Source of the DNA: Staphylococcus capitis subsp. capitis
Lineage (GTDB): Bacteria; Bacillota; Bacilli; Staphylococcales; Staphylococcaceae
Length of the DNA stretch: 64,000 bases
Direction: 5' to 3'
Assembly: GCF_040739495.1 (NCBI RefSeq)
Contig: NZ_CP145263.1
Coordinates: 2,294,001-2,358,000, forward strand
In this document: piece after piece, positions 30,205 through 39,102 of the stretch
Layout of the letters: each line of letters opens with the position of its first letter
How positions within the stretch are numbered: position 1 is the first letter of the stretch
Position numbers and translations under genes: made by a program
The notes under the pieces: generated by a model
Database searches by the model: none
What the model was told of the DNA's origin: nothing
What the model saw: the letters and a program-made list of their open reading frames with translations, nothing else

Positions 30205-30225
30205 GATGCACACTCCTCTTATTAG

Positions 30226-30240
30226 AATTTTCTGACAATT
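30226..30240 (-). promoter_or_regulatory. CodY-like box upstream of gltB
   Basis: AATTTTCTGACAATT matches the CodY consensus AATTTTCWGAAAATT at 14 of 15 positions and lies 22 nt upstream of the gltB start. CodY represses nitrogen-assimilation genes when branched-chain amino acids and GTP are abundant, so repression of gltBD is inferred. Confidence 0.7.
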
Positions 30241-30404
30241 TTAGTTTGATAATAATTACTATAATATAATATATTTATCTGTTCAATATATAAATTAGAT
30301 ATAACTCATCTAAAAAATAGAACAATTACTCAAATTATTGCTATAATACACTTACACTATTTTAAATTTTAGAATTTTTCGTCAATTAATAAGGAGTGGC
30401 TATT

Positions 30405-31286
30405 GTGGAGATTAAACAACTTAAATACTTTGTAGAAGTGGCACGTCGTGAGCATATATCAGATGCAGCTTTAGAATTAAACATTGCGCAGTCAGCGGTA
30501 AGTCGTCAAATCACACAACTTGAGAAAGAGTTGAACGTAACCCTTTTTAAAAGAAGTGGTAGGAATATCATCCTCACCTCCGAGGGAAAGAAACTCATGT
30601 CTCAAGCTACTCAAATTCTCAAACAAATGGACCACACGATTCAATTATTTAAACAGCAAGCTTCTACAGATCAACGGACGATTTATATTGGTTATGAAGA
30701 AGGCGACATTTCACAAATGATGTTGCCACTAGTGCAATCCTTTGAACAACAAAGTGAGAGTATTATAACGCCGCAACTCTTGAAACATAATCACATTGTA
30801 GATCGAGTAAATTCGGGCCAACTCGATATAGGGCTTATTGAAATGACTAAGGATATAACAACACAGACAGAACTTCATGTCACACCTTTATTCGAAGAGA
30901 AATATCATATGTATACGCCTAAAGACCATCCCATTACTTTGACAACTCAACCCCTTTTAACTCAACTTGAAAATGAATCACTATACTGTCTCATGCCTTT
31001 CGCCAACTCAATAAAAAAGAAACTCGAACAATTAATTAAAGCAAATGTGTATTCATTATCGAACAAACAACTTGCTCAGTATCTCGTGCGTCAAAATAAA
31101 GGATTTATTATTAGCAATGAAAATATTCATCTTAACGAAAGCGAAGATTGGGTCCAAATCCCTCTTTCACATACTGAATTAAAAAGAACAATATGCGCCA
31201 TCACAAAATATGATAATAAGAAAAAAGATATAGATTTAGTATGGCATTATATTCATACTATGATTAATCAAACGGCTCAATTTTAG
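30405..31286 (+). CDS. gltC: LysR-type transcriptional activator of gltBD
   Basis: 293 residues from GTG 30405, spaced 8 nt behind AAGGAG; a GTG three codons upstream overlaps the RBS. N-terminal winged HTH: MEIKQLKYFVEVARREHISD, LNIAQSAVSRQITQLE. The rest is a LysR effector domain. It is divergent from gltB with a 200-nt shared intergenic region, the standard gltC-gltB arrangement. In Bacillus GltC activates gltAB when 2-oxoglutarate is high and is inhibited by glutamate. Confidence 0.9.
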   Translation: MEIKQLKYFVEVARREHISDAALELNIAQSAVSRQITQLEKELNVTLFKRSGRNIILTSEGKKLMSQATQILKQMDHTIQLFKQQASTDQRTIYIGYEEGDISQMMLPLVQSFEQQSESIITPQLLKHNHIVDRVNSGQLDIGLIEMTKDITTQTELHVTPLFEEKYHMYTPKDHPITLTTQPLLTQLENESLYCLMPFANSIKKKLEQLIKANVYSLSNKQLAQYLVRQNKGFIISNENIHLNESEDWVQIPLSHTELKRTICAITKYDNKKKDIDLVWHYIHTMINQTAQF

Positions 31287-31436
31287 TTGAATACATCGTT
31301 AATCACACTCGCTTTATTTATAAAATCCGACGAATCATTCAATTAACTCATTTTGTAAATTTTTGTAATCATTGATTAATGGGCGTATAATCACTATGTC
31401 AATTTAATACACTAAATTGAGAATTGAGGTTCAAAT

Positions 31437-32549
31437 ATGCAGTTCAAATCTTTTTTTAAACAGCCTTTCAGTTGGATGATTATAATTTTTTGTTGCATCT
31501 TTCTTGGCTTATTTATATTTACGTTTTTTAACGATAAATTTTACAATATGCCGATAGGGAAAATTACAAATGTACATCCTATTCACACTGAAAAAATTAC
31601 GGATGAACAACACAATAAAGATATTAAATATAAAGAAAAACTCACTTTAGAAATTTTGAATGGTAAATTTAAAGGTCAAACAGCAACGATTGACCACCAA
31701 TATGTAAAATCTCAAGCGGACTCGGAGTCATTTTCCAAAAATGACAAAGTGTTATTACATATTTCTAAGAAACCTAGTGATGCCAATATTATAGAGAAAA
31801 AACGTGATGGTTTGGTTGTGGCAATAACAGGAATCTTCCTACTCACAGTACTCATCGTTGGTAAAAAAGTTGGCTTACAATCAATATTATCTCTAATCAT
31901 CAATACGATTGCCGTCATAGGGGCAATCTATATACACAATCAAAATGGGCAAATCAACTTATTCCTATTAATGACAATCGCGATTATTGTCTCGACAACG
32001 TTAACCCTATTACTTGTAACTGGGTGGCACATGCGTACACTCGTCACAATAGTAAGTACACTCATTGGTACATTTCTTTGCGTGGGAATTACAGAATTAG
32101 TGATTAAAATGACAGGTGGTAACGGGATTAAGTATGAAACAATGACCTTCCTTACACTACCTCCTAAAGACGTCTTTCTCGCTTCCGTCTTAATTGGAAC
32201 GCTCGGAGCTATTATGGACGTAGCCATTACGATTTCAAGTGGAATGTATGAAATTCTTCAACGTACTCCAAATATAACAATGAGGCGTTGGGCGCTTGCG
32301 GGACGTCACATCGGCCAAGACATTATGGGTACAATGACCAATATTTTACTTTTTTCTTACCTGTCTGGAAGTTTACCAATGTTTCTAATTTATTTGAAAA
32401 ATGCTAATACAATCACTTACACCATTTCAATGAATTGGTCATTAGAAGTTGCTAGAGCCATGACAGGTGGCATAGGCATTGTGTTAACAATTCCCATTAC
32501 CATTGCATTAATGGAAGTATTGCTAAAATTGAGAGGTGCTAAACAATGA
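31437..32549 (+). CDS. YibE/F family membrane protein (first of pair)
   Basis: 370 residues. An N-terminal TM (about 12-30) is followed by an extracytoplasmic beta-rich segment (about 45-120, GKITNVHPIHTEKI) and then about seven TM helices. It has family motifs GAIMDVAITISSGMYEIL and GRHIGQDIMGTMTNILLFSYLSGSLP. PF07907 proteins are always in adjacent pairs in Firmicutes. Their transport substrate is unknown. It overlaps the next gene by ATGA, so they are coupled and probably form a hetero-complex. RBS is GAGG. Confidence 0.85.
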   Translation: MQFKSFFKQPFSWMIIIFCCIFLGLFIFTFFNDKFYNMPIGKITNVHPIHTEKITDEQHNKDIKYKEKLTLEILNGKFKGQTATIDHQYVKSQADSESFSKNDKVLLHISKKPSDANIIEKKRDGLVVAITGIFLLTVLIVGKKVGLQSILSLIINTIAVIGAIYIHNQNGQINLFLLMTIAIIVSTTLTLLLVTGWHMRTLVTIVSTLIGTFLCVGITELVIKMTGGNGIKYETMTFLTLPPKDVFLASVLIGTLGAIMDVAITISSGMYEILQRTPNITMRRWALAGRHIGQDIMGTMTNILLFSYLSGSLPMFLIYLKNANTITYTISMNWSLEVARAMTGGIGIVLTIPITIALMEVLLKLRGAKQ

Positions 32550-33337
32550 GTGCGATAACAATTTTAGGCTTATTACTCTTGGTGCTAATGATAATTTTCG
32601 GAAGAAAAAAAGGTCTCATCTCTTTCTTCACACTATTTTTAAACTTCATCATACTTATTATTAGTATCATTTTAATAATTTTTGGTGTACCGATTTACTT
32701 AGTAACTTTTATCTTCTGCATAGTTATTGCTGCTGTGAACTTATTCGTGTTAAATAGTTATAACGTTAAAACACAAGCAGCATTTATCGGTACAATAATT
32801 ACGACACTCATATTGATACTAGTTATTTTCCTATCGGTTAAGGTAGGTCATCTTCAAGGGTTTGCGACAGAACAACAAGATGAAACATATGTGTATTCAA
32901 TGAATATTGGTATTGATATGATACAGTTTATGGTTTTTACAATCGTTTTGGCTGTTATAGCCGCTGTAATAGATTTAGCCATTACAATTAGCTCACCAAT
33001 GTATGAATTAAGCGAGACCAATCCGGAACTAAATCAAAGACAACTATTCACTTCTGGCATGCGAGTAGGTAGAGAAATTTTAGCTACTTCTGCCAATACT
33101 ATTTATTTAGCATATTTTGGGGGTCAATTAACTTTATTTTTCTGGTTCTTTAAATTACATTATTCTTTTGGACATATTATTAATTCTAAAATTTTCGCTC
33201 AAGAATTTGTGTCGATATTACTGGGAGGCATTGCAGTTGCACTTAGTATTCCAATAACTGCATGGGTAACTGCTTTGATGATTAAAAATAAAAAACGTAA
33301 AAATTCTACTCAATCACAACAGCTTAAGAATGATTAA
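32546..33337 (+). CDS. YibE/F family membrane protein (second of pair)
   Basis: 263 residues, about seven TM helices and no extracytoplasmic domain. It repeats the motif of its partner: VIAAVIDLAITISSPMYELSETNP and GREILATSANTIYLAYFGGQL. The tail is basic (KNKKRKNSTQ). It starts inside the stop of the upstream gene. Function unknown beyond a membrane complex. Confidence 0.85.
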   Translation: MSAITILGLLLLVLMIIFGRKKGLISFFTLFLNFIILIISIILIIFGVPIYLVTFIFCIVIAAVNLFVLNSYNVKTQAAFIGTIITTLILILVIFLSVKVGHLQGFATEQQDETYVYSMNIGIDMIQFMVFTIVLAVIAAVIDLAITISSPMYELSETNPELNQRQLFTSGMRVGREILATSANTIYLAYFGGQLTLFFWFFKLHYSFGHIINSKIFAQEFVSILLGGIAVALSIPITAWVTALMIKNKKRKNSTQSQQLKND

Positions 33338-33344
33338 TATATTT

Positions 33345-33383
33345 AAAGACCCCATTGCCTTATCCTCTTAGCATTGGGGTCTT
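33345..33383. terminator. Bidirectional terminator between yibF-like gene and GNAT pseudogene
   Basis: AAGACCCCATTGC pairs with GCATTGGGGTCTT; T-rich on the plus side and A-rich upstream, so it can serve both converging units. Confidence 0.88.
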
Positions 33384-33393
33384 ATTATTATGA

Positions 33394-33867
33394 TTAAATT
33401 TTTAGCGACATCACGTAAACAGGTCGCCCTATTAATTCACTATCATGTGTGTGGCAATAACCAGCTTGCTCATATAAATTGATTGCTTTCTCATTATCTG
33501 TATTTACTGCTAATGTAATTTCATTAATGCGTGGATAATGTTGTTTAATATATGCAGGCAATATTTCAAGGGTCCTCTTGCCTATGCCTTGTCCTCTATA
33601 ACGTTGATCAACACTAAATGATCTAAAGAAAATAGCCTTTGGATTATCAGTAAATGGTTTAGGCCCATTTCCTTCGTGTAAAGTGAAAAACGCGATACAC
33701 GACTCATTATTCATAACTAACGTAGGATGTCTATCACTATCTTGATTAGCCGATTTGATGTTTTCAACTGGTGATTTCGTAAATTTATAGTCACTTTCTA
33801 GAATTTCTAAGTTTTCGACTTACTCAAATAATTCCGGTTCATATGCTTTTAAATACACATTTTTCAC
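33394..33867 (-). pseudogene. GNAT acetyltransferase interrupted by an in-frame TAA
   Basis: The full frame begins at GTG 33867, immediately after the Nudix stop, and reads VKNVYLKAYEPELFE. It then meets TAA at 33820-33822 (codon 16) and continues in the same frame with VENLEILESDYKFTKSPVEN through a complete GNAT core. The core has FRSFSVDQRYRGQGIGKRTL and LAVNTDNEKAINLYEQAGY. Total 157 codons. An internal ATG at 33714 would give a 106-residue protein lacking the first strands. It could be a real nonsense mutation or a base error. Confidence 0.8.
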
Positions 33868-34263
33868 CTAGCCTTTAGCTTTTTTAGAAAATTGGTCTAT
33901 CCAAGTCAATACGGCAGGTGCTATGTTCTCTGAATCATTGATATTAAACCATCTAATATCAGTAATTTCATTGTCAGTAGTTATACTGGACCAATCAATA
34001 GCTTTTGTCGTTTTAAATCCGTTTAATTCAGTAAGCGTATCTGGTTGAGGATATGCCTTTCCAACAACGGTACCTATAAATTCTAAATCAGTTTCAGCCA
34101 AATCGAGGCGTAACTCTTCTTTAAGTTCTCGTTGTAACGCCTCAACATAGCTTTCACCTTCATCGATTTTACCACCCGGGAAATAATATTTGTCTCTATT
34201 ACGAACTTGAACGAGTAAAATTTGATTTTCTTTCTCTTCAACTAAACAAACACATTTAATCAT
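33868..34263 (-). CDS. Nudix hydrolase
   Basis: 131 residues from ATG 34263; a GTG four codons upstream is possible because no strong RBS decides. Nudix box: GGKIDEGESYVEALQRELKEEL fits GX5EX7REUXEEXGU (about 31-53, quoted in part). The substrate is a nucleoside diphosphate derivative of unknown identity. It overlaps the following GNAT reading frame end to start, indicating an operon. Confidence 0.85.
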   Translation of the reverse strand: MIKCVCLVEEKENQILLVQVRNRDKYYFPGGKIDEGESYVEALQRELKEELRLDLAETDLEFIGTVVGKAYPQPDTLTELNGFKTTKAIDWSSITTDNEITDIRWFNINDSENIAPAVLTWIDQFSKKAKG

Positions 34264-34447
34264 TAGAATAAACACCCTACCCTATTCTTTATTACTTCAA
34301 AAAGCTTTTTATATTTAGTATTATGTTATCATAAATTAAATGATGAAGTGATTGAGTTCAAAATGAATAATTTTGAGCATAATAATATATCAATCATTTA
34401 TGAGCGTATGCTTTTCATGCAAAGATATCATTCGGAGGGAATTTTTT

Positions 34448-34717
34448 ATGGCAAAACAAACTGGCGCTGTACGTTTATCTAACTTATTTAACATGGCAGG
34501 TTTCATCGTCGACGGTTATAATGGAATACGTCACGATGCTAAAAATAAACAAATGGTATATTTATCATTAGGTCTAAGTGCTATTGGTACAATCATCGAT
34601 TTTTATGTATCTATTAAGTCACCATCAAAATTACGTAAATTAGGTGCGCTTACTTCATTCGCGATAAACGGTTTACGCTTATTTACTAGTTTCCGTAAAG
34701 TTAAAAATGAATATTAA
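34448..34717 (+). CDS. Small membrane-associated protein of unknown function
   Basis: 89 residues from ATG 34448, chosen because GGAGGG lies 8 nt upstream. It begins MAKQTGAVRLSNLFNMAG. One clear hydrophobic helix, YLSLGLSAIGTIIDFYVSI (about 38-56), is followed by a basic stretch and a weaker second helix (LTSFAINGLRLFTSF). I do not recognise the family. It is monocistronic with a strong terminator behind it. Confidence 0.75.
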   Translation: MAKQTGAVRLSNLFNMAGFIVDGYNGIRHDAKNKQMVYLSLGLSAIGTIIDFYVSIKSPSKLRKLGALTSFAINGLRLFTSFRKVKNEY

Positions 34718-34738
34718 AGATTATGATTGAGAAAGGAA

Positions 34739-34790
34739 GACGAAACGTTATTCATTCTTAAAGAATGTACTAATTGTTTCGTCTTTTTTT
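34739..34790 (+). terminator. Terminator of the 89-residue gene
   Basis: GACGAAACGTTA pairs with TAATTGTTTCGTC (G-U and one bulge) and is followed by TTTTTTT. Confidence 0.9.
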
Positions 34791-34899
34791 ATTCGATTTT
34801 CTTGTAATTTTTATAAAAATCTTTAACATGTGTGATAATTAATTTTTGATAGTATTCTAATGCAACAGTATGAAGGTAACTACTAAAGGAGACATTTAC

Positions 34900-36402
34900 A
34901 TGCTTTACACTGTCACAACAACACTTCCTATTTCTCACGGTGGAAGAACCCAAGCTCTTTTAAGACGTATCAAACTTATAGATGAAGAATTTAACTTACC
35001 TACTAAAATTCTTACCACGAACTATTATGGCAACTACCCAAGTGTCTACAAACGTTTTTTAAAAGAAAATAAAATTACTAAAAGTATAGAGTTTGAAAAT
35101 ATGTATGAATGGTTGTCTAATTTCAAACTTTATAAGGTTCCCAAAACTTTTATTACTAAAAATCCTAAATACGTTAAAACTAAACATAAAATTAAAGGTC
35201 TAAAATATGAATTAGGCAAAGACCAAAGCGAGGTTCATTACTATAATAAGAAGTCATATGTACGTTTTCGCAAATATTATGGCCAATCTGATGTTCTTCA
35301 ATATGAAGACTATATCTCGCCTTCAACTGGTTTAAAGTATGAGCGACATGAATATAATTTATATGGCTTACTTCACAGAAAAATTTTCTATGTAAATAAC
35401 TCATCAATAAGACACAGTGATGAATTAATAGATGCTGAAGGTACCATGTATTGTAAAAGATATTTTAATAATAATGCGAAAAATAAAATTAACTGCGTCG
35501 AGTTATACGAAAATGGCAAAGTTATTAAAACTTTTAAAAATGATAAAGTACTTGCGCAATATTACTTTCAATCGCGTTTTAAAGACAACGATGTGGTGTT
35601 TAGTGATGCAAGATTTTTAGATGCACCATTAATTAAACAAACACATCAGACTAAAAATATCTTAGTCTTTCATAGTTCGCATTTAAAAGAGGGTAAAACT
35701 AAAAAATCTTATAAATATGCTTTAGAACATAGCAATAACGTGGATAAATATATAGTACTTACGCATCAACAAATGAAAGATATTCAAGAGATGTATCCTA
35801 TTGAAAATGAACGCTTTGAACTCATACCTCATTTTATAGAACTCAATCATAGAAAAGGTGAAAATGAAGTTATACAAGAAGATCGTTTCATTTATATCGG
35901 TAGATTTAGTAGTGAAAAACAAATGGATCATTTAATTAAGGCTTATGATAAGTTTGTTAAAAGTGGTCATCAAACAAAATTACATTTATTTGGTAGGGAT
36001 GAAGATAATCAATTACCTATGATGAGAAGCTTGATTGCTGAGTACCATCTTGAAGATATGGTTAAAATTTCAAAATATACAAAAAAGCCTTTAGTAGAAT
36101 TTGAAAAATCGAAAGCTTCTATATTAACAAGTAAGTATGAAGGTTTTGGATTGACTATTATGGAGAGTATTGAAATGGGTTGCCCTGTTCTATCATATGA
36201 CGTTCGATATGGACCTAACGAAATTATCAATCATGGAGAAAATGGTTATTTAATAGAGGAAAATCACATAGAGCAATTAGCTCTACGAATGATAGACATT
36301 GTGGAACATCCATTAAGAAATGTAAGAAATCAAGAGAAATTAACATATTCTTCAGCAGTAAAGAATTATCATCACTTACTAAGAAATCTCAATTTAATTT
36401 AA
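34900..36402 (+). CDS. Glycosyltransferase family 4, TagE/TarM-like
   Basis: 500 residues from ATG 34900 behind AAAGGAG; the frame is open 30 nt further upstream. The N-terminal acceptor domain begins MLYTVTTTLPISHGGRTQAL. A DUF1975-like beta-rich insertion (about 75-200) follows, then GT-B donor domain motifs RFIYIGRFSSEKQMDHLIKA, KYEGFGLTIMESIEMGCPVL (EX7E) and YDVRYGPNEII. This architecture matches TarM (alpha-GlcNAc on wall teichoic acid) and TagE (glucose on polyglycerolphosphate). Acceptor identity is inferred from family only. Confidence 0.82.
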   Translation: MLYTVTTTLPISHGGRTQALLRRIKLIDEEFNLPTKILTTNYYGNYPSVYKRFLKENKITKSIEFENMYEWLSNFKLYKVPKTFITKNPKYVKTKHKIKGLKYELGKDQSEVHYYNKKSYVRFRKYYGQSDVLQYEDYISPSTGLKYERHEYNLYGLLHRKIFYVNNSSIRHSDELIDAEGTMYCKRYFNNNAKNKINCVELYENGKVIKTFKNDKVLAQYYFQSRFKDNDVVFSDARFLDAPLIKQTHQTKNILVFHSSHLKEGKTKKSYKYALEHSNNVDKYIVLTHQQMKDIQEMYPIENERFELIPHFIELNHRKGENEVIQEDRFIYIGRFSSEKQMDHLIKAYDKFVKSGHQTKLHLFGRDEDNQLPMMRSLIAEYHLEDMVKISKYTKKPLVEFEKSKASILTSKYEGFGLTIMESIEMGCPVLSYDVRYGPNEIINHGENGYLIEENHIEQLALRMIDIVEHPLRNVRNQEKLTYSSAVKNYHHLLRNLNLI

Positions 36403-36430
36403 ACATCTAAACACAGTAAAGCTGACGAGG

Positions 36431-36486
36431 ATGATGTGCACCCCAAAAGTTGGACTAAAAATCTAACTTAATAGGGTGCACATCAT
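36431..36486. repeat. Solitary IS-end palindrome (left copy)
   Basis: 13-bp perfect arms ATGATGTGCACCC and GGGTGCACATCAT enclose AAAAGTTGGACTAAAAATCTAACTT-type sequence (read 36444-36473). The inner part matches the palindromic end of the IS3-family remnant at 39454-39498, but here no transposase is attached. It lies 28 nt after the glycosyltransferase stop and follows GCTGACGAGG (36421-36430), which also precedes the other copy. It may serve as a bidirectional terminator. Confidence 0.8.
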
Positions 36487-36529
36487 AGTCGCTTGCTTTT
36501 TTTATTTTAGATTATATGATTGCTTAATT

Positions 36530-37222
36530 TTAGAAAAATGTTTTAACCTTTTTAGTTCCTTTAATATTTTTAGGAAGATTATATGGGTTAAAGTAGTGAT
36601 AAACACCTGTTGAATTTACAGATTTTTTACCTGCACCGAAATAATAAGATTGCCAAACAAGCTTTGAGCAATATGTGTGATGTGTATCATTTATATTAGA
36701 ATTTAAAGAATATTTAATACTTTTTCTTTTCTTACCTGCTTGTTTTAATGCCCAATTAACAGCTTTATTTCTTTTTTTCTTACTAGTTCGATAAACTTTC
36801 ACCCAAAATTTATCATGACGTTTAGCTCTTTTTTTATGTATAAATTTTTTATAAGAGTTTCTCGCTGGATGATGACCATACCCTCTAATTTCTACAATAT
36901 GACCTTTTCCAGTATATAATGCTGCATGACCTGGAATACCTAGTTTTGCATAAGAAGCATTATTGGTTATTAAAATATCTCCACGTCTTGACTTAAACTT
37001 TTTCTTTTTTGAAAATATTTGATATCGTTCTGTTTTCATTTCTTGTTGAGCTTCTTGCTCCATTTGATGTTTAGCACGATAGTTTTCTTCTTGGAACTTT
37101 TTCCACTGATTATAAGTAGTAGATCCATCAATTAAATTATTCTTTCTTAAATTATCATATTGTTGTCGAAAGTCATGTGGTTGATTTTTATTCTCTTGTG
37201 CGTGAGATTGCATAGGTAACAT
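36530..37222 (-). CDS. Secreted YiiX-like papain-fold hydrolase; start of signal peptide damaged
   Basis: 230 residues from the first ATG at 37222. The C-terminal domain has RRGDILITNNASYAKLG, GHAALYTGKGHIVEIRGYG (catalytic His) and HHTYCSKLVWQSYY (catalytic Cys). This is the permuted papain-like order of YiiX/NlpC-P60 relatives. ASVIIIMLPMQSHAQE upstream reads as the end of a signal peptide, but no ATG, GTG or TTG opens it in frame. The codon ideally spaced behind AAAGGAG (37261-37267) is ATT at 37250-37252. A lost base or a rare ATT start are the options. Confidence 0.75.
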   Translation of the reverse strand: MLPMQSHAQENKNQPHDFRQQYDNLRKNNLIDGSTTYNQWKKFQEENYRAKHQMEQEAQQEMKTERYQIFSKKKKFKSRRGDILITNNASYAKLGIPGHAALYTGKGHIVEIRGYGHHPARNSYKKFIHKKRAKRHDKFWVKVYRTSKKKRNKAVNWALKQAGKKRKSIKYSLNSNINDTHHTYCSKLVWQSYYFGAGKKSVNSTGVYHYFNPYNLPKNIKGTKKVKTFF

Positions 37223-37332
37223 AATAATTATTACTGATGCAATTAAACAAATTTATTTAACTCCTTTATGATAAAATATTTTACATATAGACATTATCAT
37301 AAAAAATTATTAAAAAGAGGAATTATACAAAA

Positions 37333-37701
37333 ATGAAGAAAATCTTAAAAATATTAATAACTTCTATTATTGTTATAATTATTGCCTTAACAGTTTGGAC
37401 TTTTAGTGTGATTACTTATCAGAAACATAAGAGTGAGGAAATTATAGATTACGTTATAGAACGTAAGGGTTGGGATAAAAAAATAAAAAATGAAAAAATG
37501 AGTTTTAATATTATAATGGGTTATGCTGAAAAAGATATTGTTTTTAAAGATCAACCTCATAATGAATATGAGTATAACGTGACGCCATCACCAGCACCAT
37601 GGACAGATGACAAAGAATATAAGGTGTGGGGGGAAACAGATTTACAAAAGAAAGACTCCTATTATAAATATCTTTTAGACGAAGAACCTTACAGAAAATA
37701 G
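37333..37701 (+). CDS. DUF3139 family protein 1
   Basis: 122 residues with RBS AGAGG. One N-terminal TM anchor (about 5-28) precedes an extracytoplasmic domain with KSEEIIDYVIERKGWDKKI, then KDIVFKDQPHNEYEYNV. This is the DUF3139 pattern (K/E-rich, a GWxxKI segment and DEPxxxYxY). Function unknown. First of three paralogues. Confidence 0.82.
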   Translation: MKKILKILITSIIVIIIALTVWTFSVITYQKHKSEEIIDYVIERKGWDKKIKNEKMSFNIIMGYAEKDIVFKDQPHNEYEYNVTPSPAPWTDDKEYKVWGETDLQKKDSYYKYLLDEEPYRK

Positions 37702-37713
37702 GAGAGATTAAAA

Positions 37714-38088
37714 ATGAGAAAAATAATAATACTAGGTGTTTTCTTAGTTATTATATTAATTGTCGTATTTTATTTTTTAAGATTCAGTTATATATCATAC
37801 AAAGAAATTGATTTAGCTATTCAACAACATCATTTTCAAAATAAAATCCAAAATGAAGAAAAGCATTATGATATTAAGCAATACGGTTATTTTAAAGAAG
37901 TGAAATATAAAGATGAGCCTCACTATAAATATACTTATCAAACAATAAAGCGACCTGGATTTAAAGACTTTATTAATCCTAATTATGAATACAAAACAAA
38001 TAATGTTAAAACATTGGTTGAAGATGAAAAGACTGGAAAAGATTTAACGCATTCCCAAAAAGCTAAGCATCAAATTGATAATGAATGA
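37714..38088 (+). CDS. DUF3139 family protein 2
   Basis: 124 residues; 12 nt after paralogue 1 with RBS GGAG, so co-transcribed. N-terminal TM (about 3-24), then YKEIDLAIQQHHFQNKI and YKDEPHYKYTYQ, the same DEPxxKYxY core. It is more diverged than the other two copies and ends with a basic/acidic tail. Function unknown. Confidence 0.8.
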   Translation: MRKIIILGVFLVIILIVVFYFLRFSYISYKEIDLAIQQHHFQNKIQNEEKHYDIKQYGYFKEVKYKDEPHYKYTYQTIKRPGFKDFINPNYEYKTNNVKTLVEDEKTGKDLTHSQKAKHQIDNE

Positions 38089-38095
38089 TATAGCA

Positions 38096-38129
38096 ATAAA
38101 AAAAGGATACTCATAGAGTATCCTTTTTC
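38096..38129. terminator. Bidirectional terminator between converging DUF3139 genes
   Basis: AAAAGGATACTC and GAGTATCCTTTTT form a 12-bp stem with T/A tails on both sides. Confidence 0.9.
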
Positions 38130-38160
38130 TTAAACTACCGATAAAGTTTTCAATTCTTTC

Positions 38161-38544
38161 TTATTTTAAATCATATTTTTCCTCAAAGTGTTTTTTATCG
38201 TTGCTATATTTAGCATATTTTTCCTTTAAAAAGGCGTCTCCAGTTATTTTACCATTATCATCAATATCATATTGATATGTATTATACGGCTCATCTTTAA
38301 AAGTAACTTCTAAATAGTTATCTCCAGTATTCAATGTAAAAACAGCTTCCTCTGTTTTTATTTTGTCTTCCCATCCTTTTTTCTTAAAGACACGGTGAAC
38401 TTTTGCTTTGGTTTTAGCTTCTTCATGATTTTGGTAATTAAAATAAATATGCTTACCTAAAATAAAAATTAATATAGGTACAACAATTAAAGCAATAAGA
38501 ATAATTATTGGAATAATATAATTCACTGTATATTCTTTTTTCAT
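38161..38544 (-). CDS. DUF3139 family protein 3 (inverted)
   Basis: 127 residues, opposite strand to its two paralogues. N-terminal TM (about 7-33), then RVFKKKGWEDKIKTEEAVF and FKDEPYNTYQYDI, the family core. RBS AAGGAG is present. Arrangement in convergent orientation suggests duplication with inversion. Confidence 0.82.
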   Translation of the reverse strand: MKKEYTVNYIIPIIILIALIVVPILIFILGKHIYFNYQNHEEAKTKAKVHRVFKKKGWEDKIKTEEAVFTLNTGDNYLEVTFKDEPYNTYQYDIDDNGKITGDAFLKEKYAKYSNDKKHFEEKYDLK

Positions 38545-38630
38545 ATTTAATCTCCTTAACTAAGTATTTTTATTTCATTAATATTTTGTAAAATTTAAAG
38601 AAATAATACAATTTTATGATATGTTTTTTA

Positions 38631-38800
38631 ATGAAACATAGTCAAGTTAAGGGAAAAATTAAGGAAGCACCTGGATATACAAAATCAGTAAGAGAAAGAA
38701 AATTTTCTACCTGGAAAAAACGACCTTAAAAAAGAAAAAAGGACATGCTAAACATCGTTATATCAAATCAAAACCAGTTCGGATATATACAAGAAGTTAA
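38631..38800 (+). pseudogene. Small basic ORF split at an A-run
   Basis: ATG 38631 reads MKHSQVKGKIKEAPGYTKSV and on to WKKRP, stopping at 38729. One extra A in the A6 run 38715-38720 gives WKKTTLKKKKGHAKHRYIKS and a stop at 38800, 56 residues in all. No convincing RBS is seen. Unrecognised; probably a gene remnant. Confidence 0.4.
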
Positions 38801-38830
38801 AATGTTCAAGATATTAAATGTATAAAATAC

Positions 38831-38870
38831 AAAAGGCACAAACGCCGTTATAACAGCGTTTGTGCCTTTT
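38831..38870. terminator. Strong hairpin terminator
   Basis: AAAAGGCACAAACGC pairs perfectly over 15 bp with GCGTTTGTGCCTTTT. Confidence 0.9.
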
Positions 38871-39102
38871 CTTCGTTCTTATCATTTATGCAGATTTTAT
38901 ACAGTCCCTTAACCACTCGTTTTCATAAATTTTCATGAAGACGCATTTTTTAATTTTATGCAATGGCTCGAACAACGTAACAAAAAATAAGGCGACATAG
39001 CCAACATTAAAAGAACCCCCAATGTATTGCAGTAAATCAGGGGTTCGGTGCTTTGATGCACTTAATATTTGTTAGTATCAGTATATCTTGCATGTTGCTT
39101 TT
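38871..39102. other. Degenerate interval with a GAACCCC hairpin
   Basis: The hairpin GAACCCCC / GGGGTTC lies at 39013-39046. On the minus strand a hydrophobic stretch NVGYVALFFVTLFEPLHKI is open across about 39035-38893, but has no start codon or RBS. No full gene can be supported; it looks like mobile-element debris. Confidence 0.4.
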
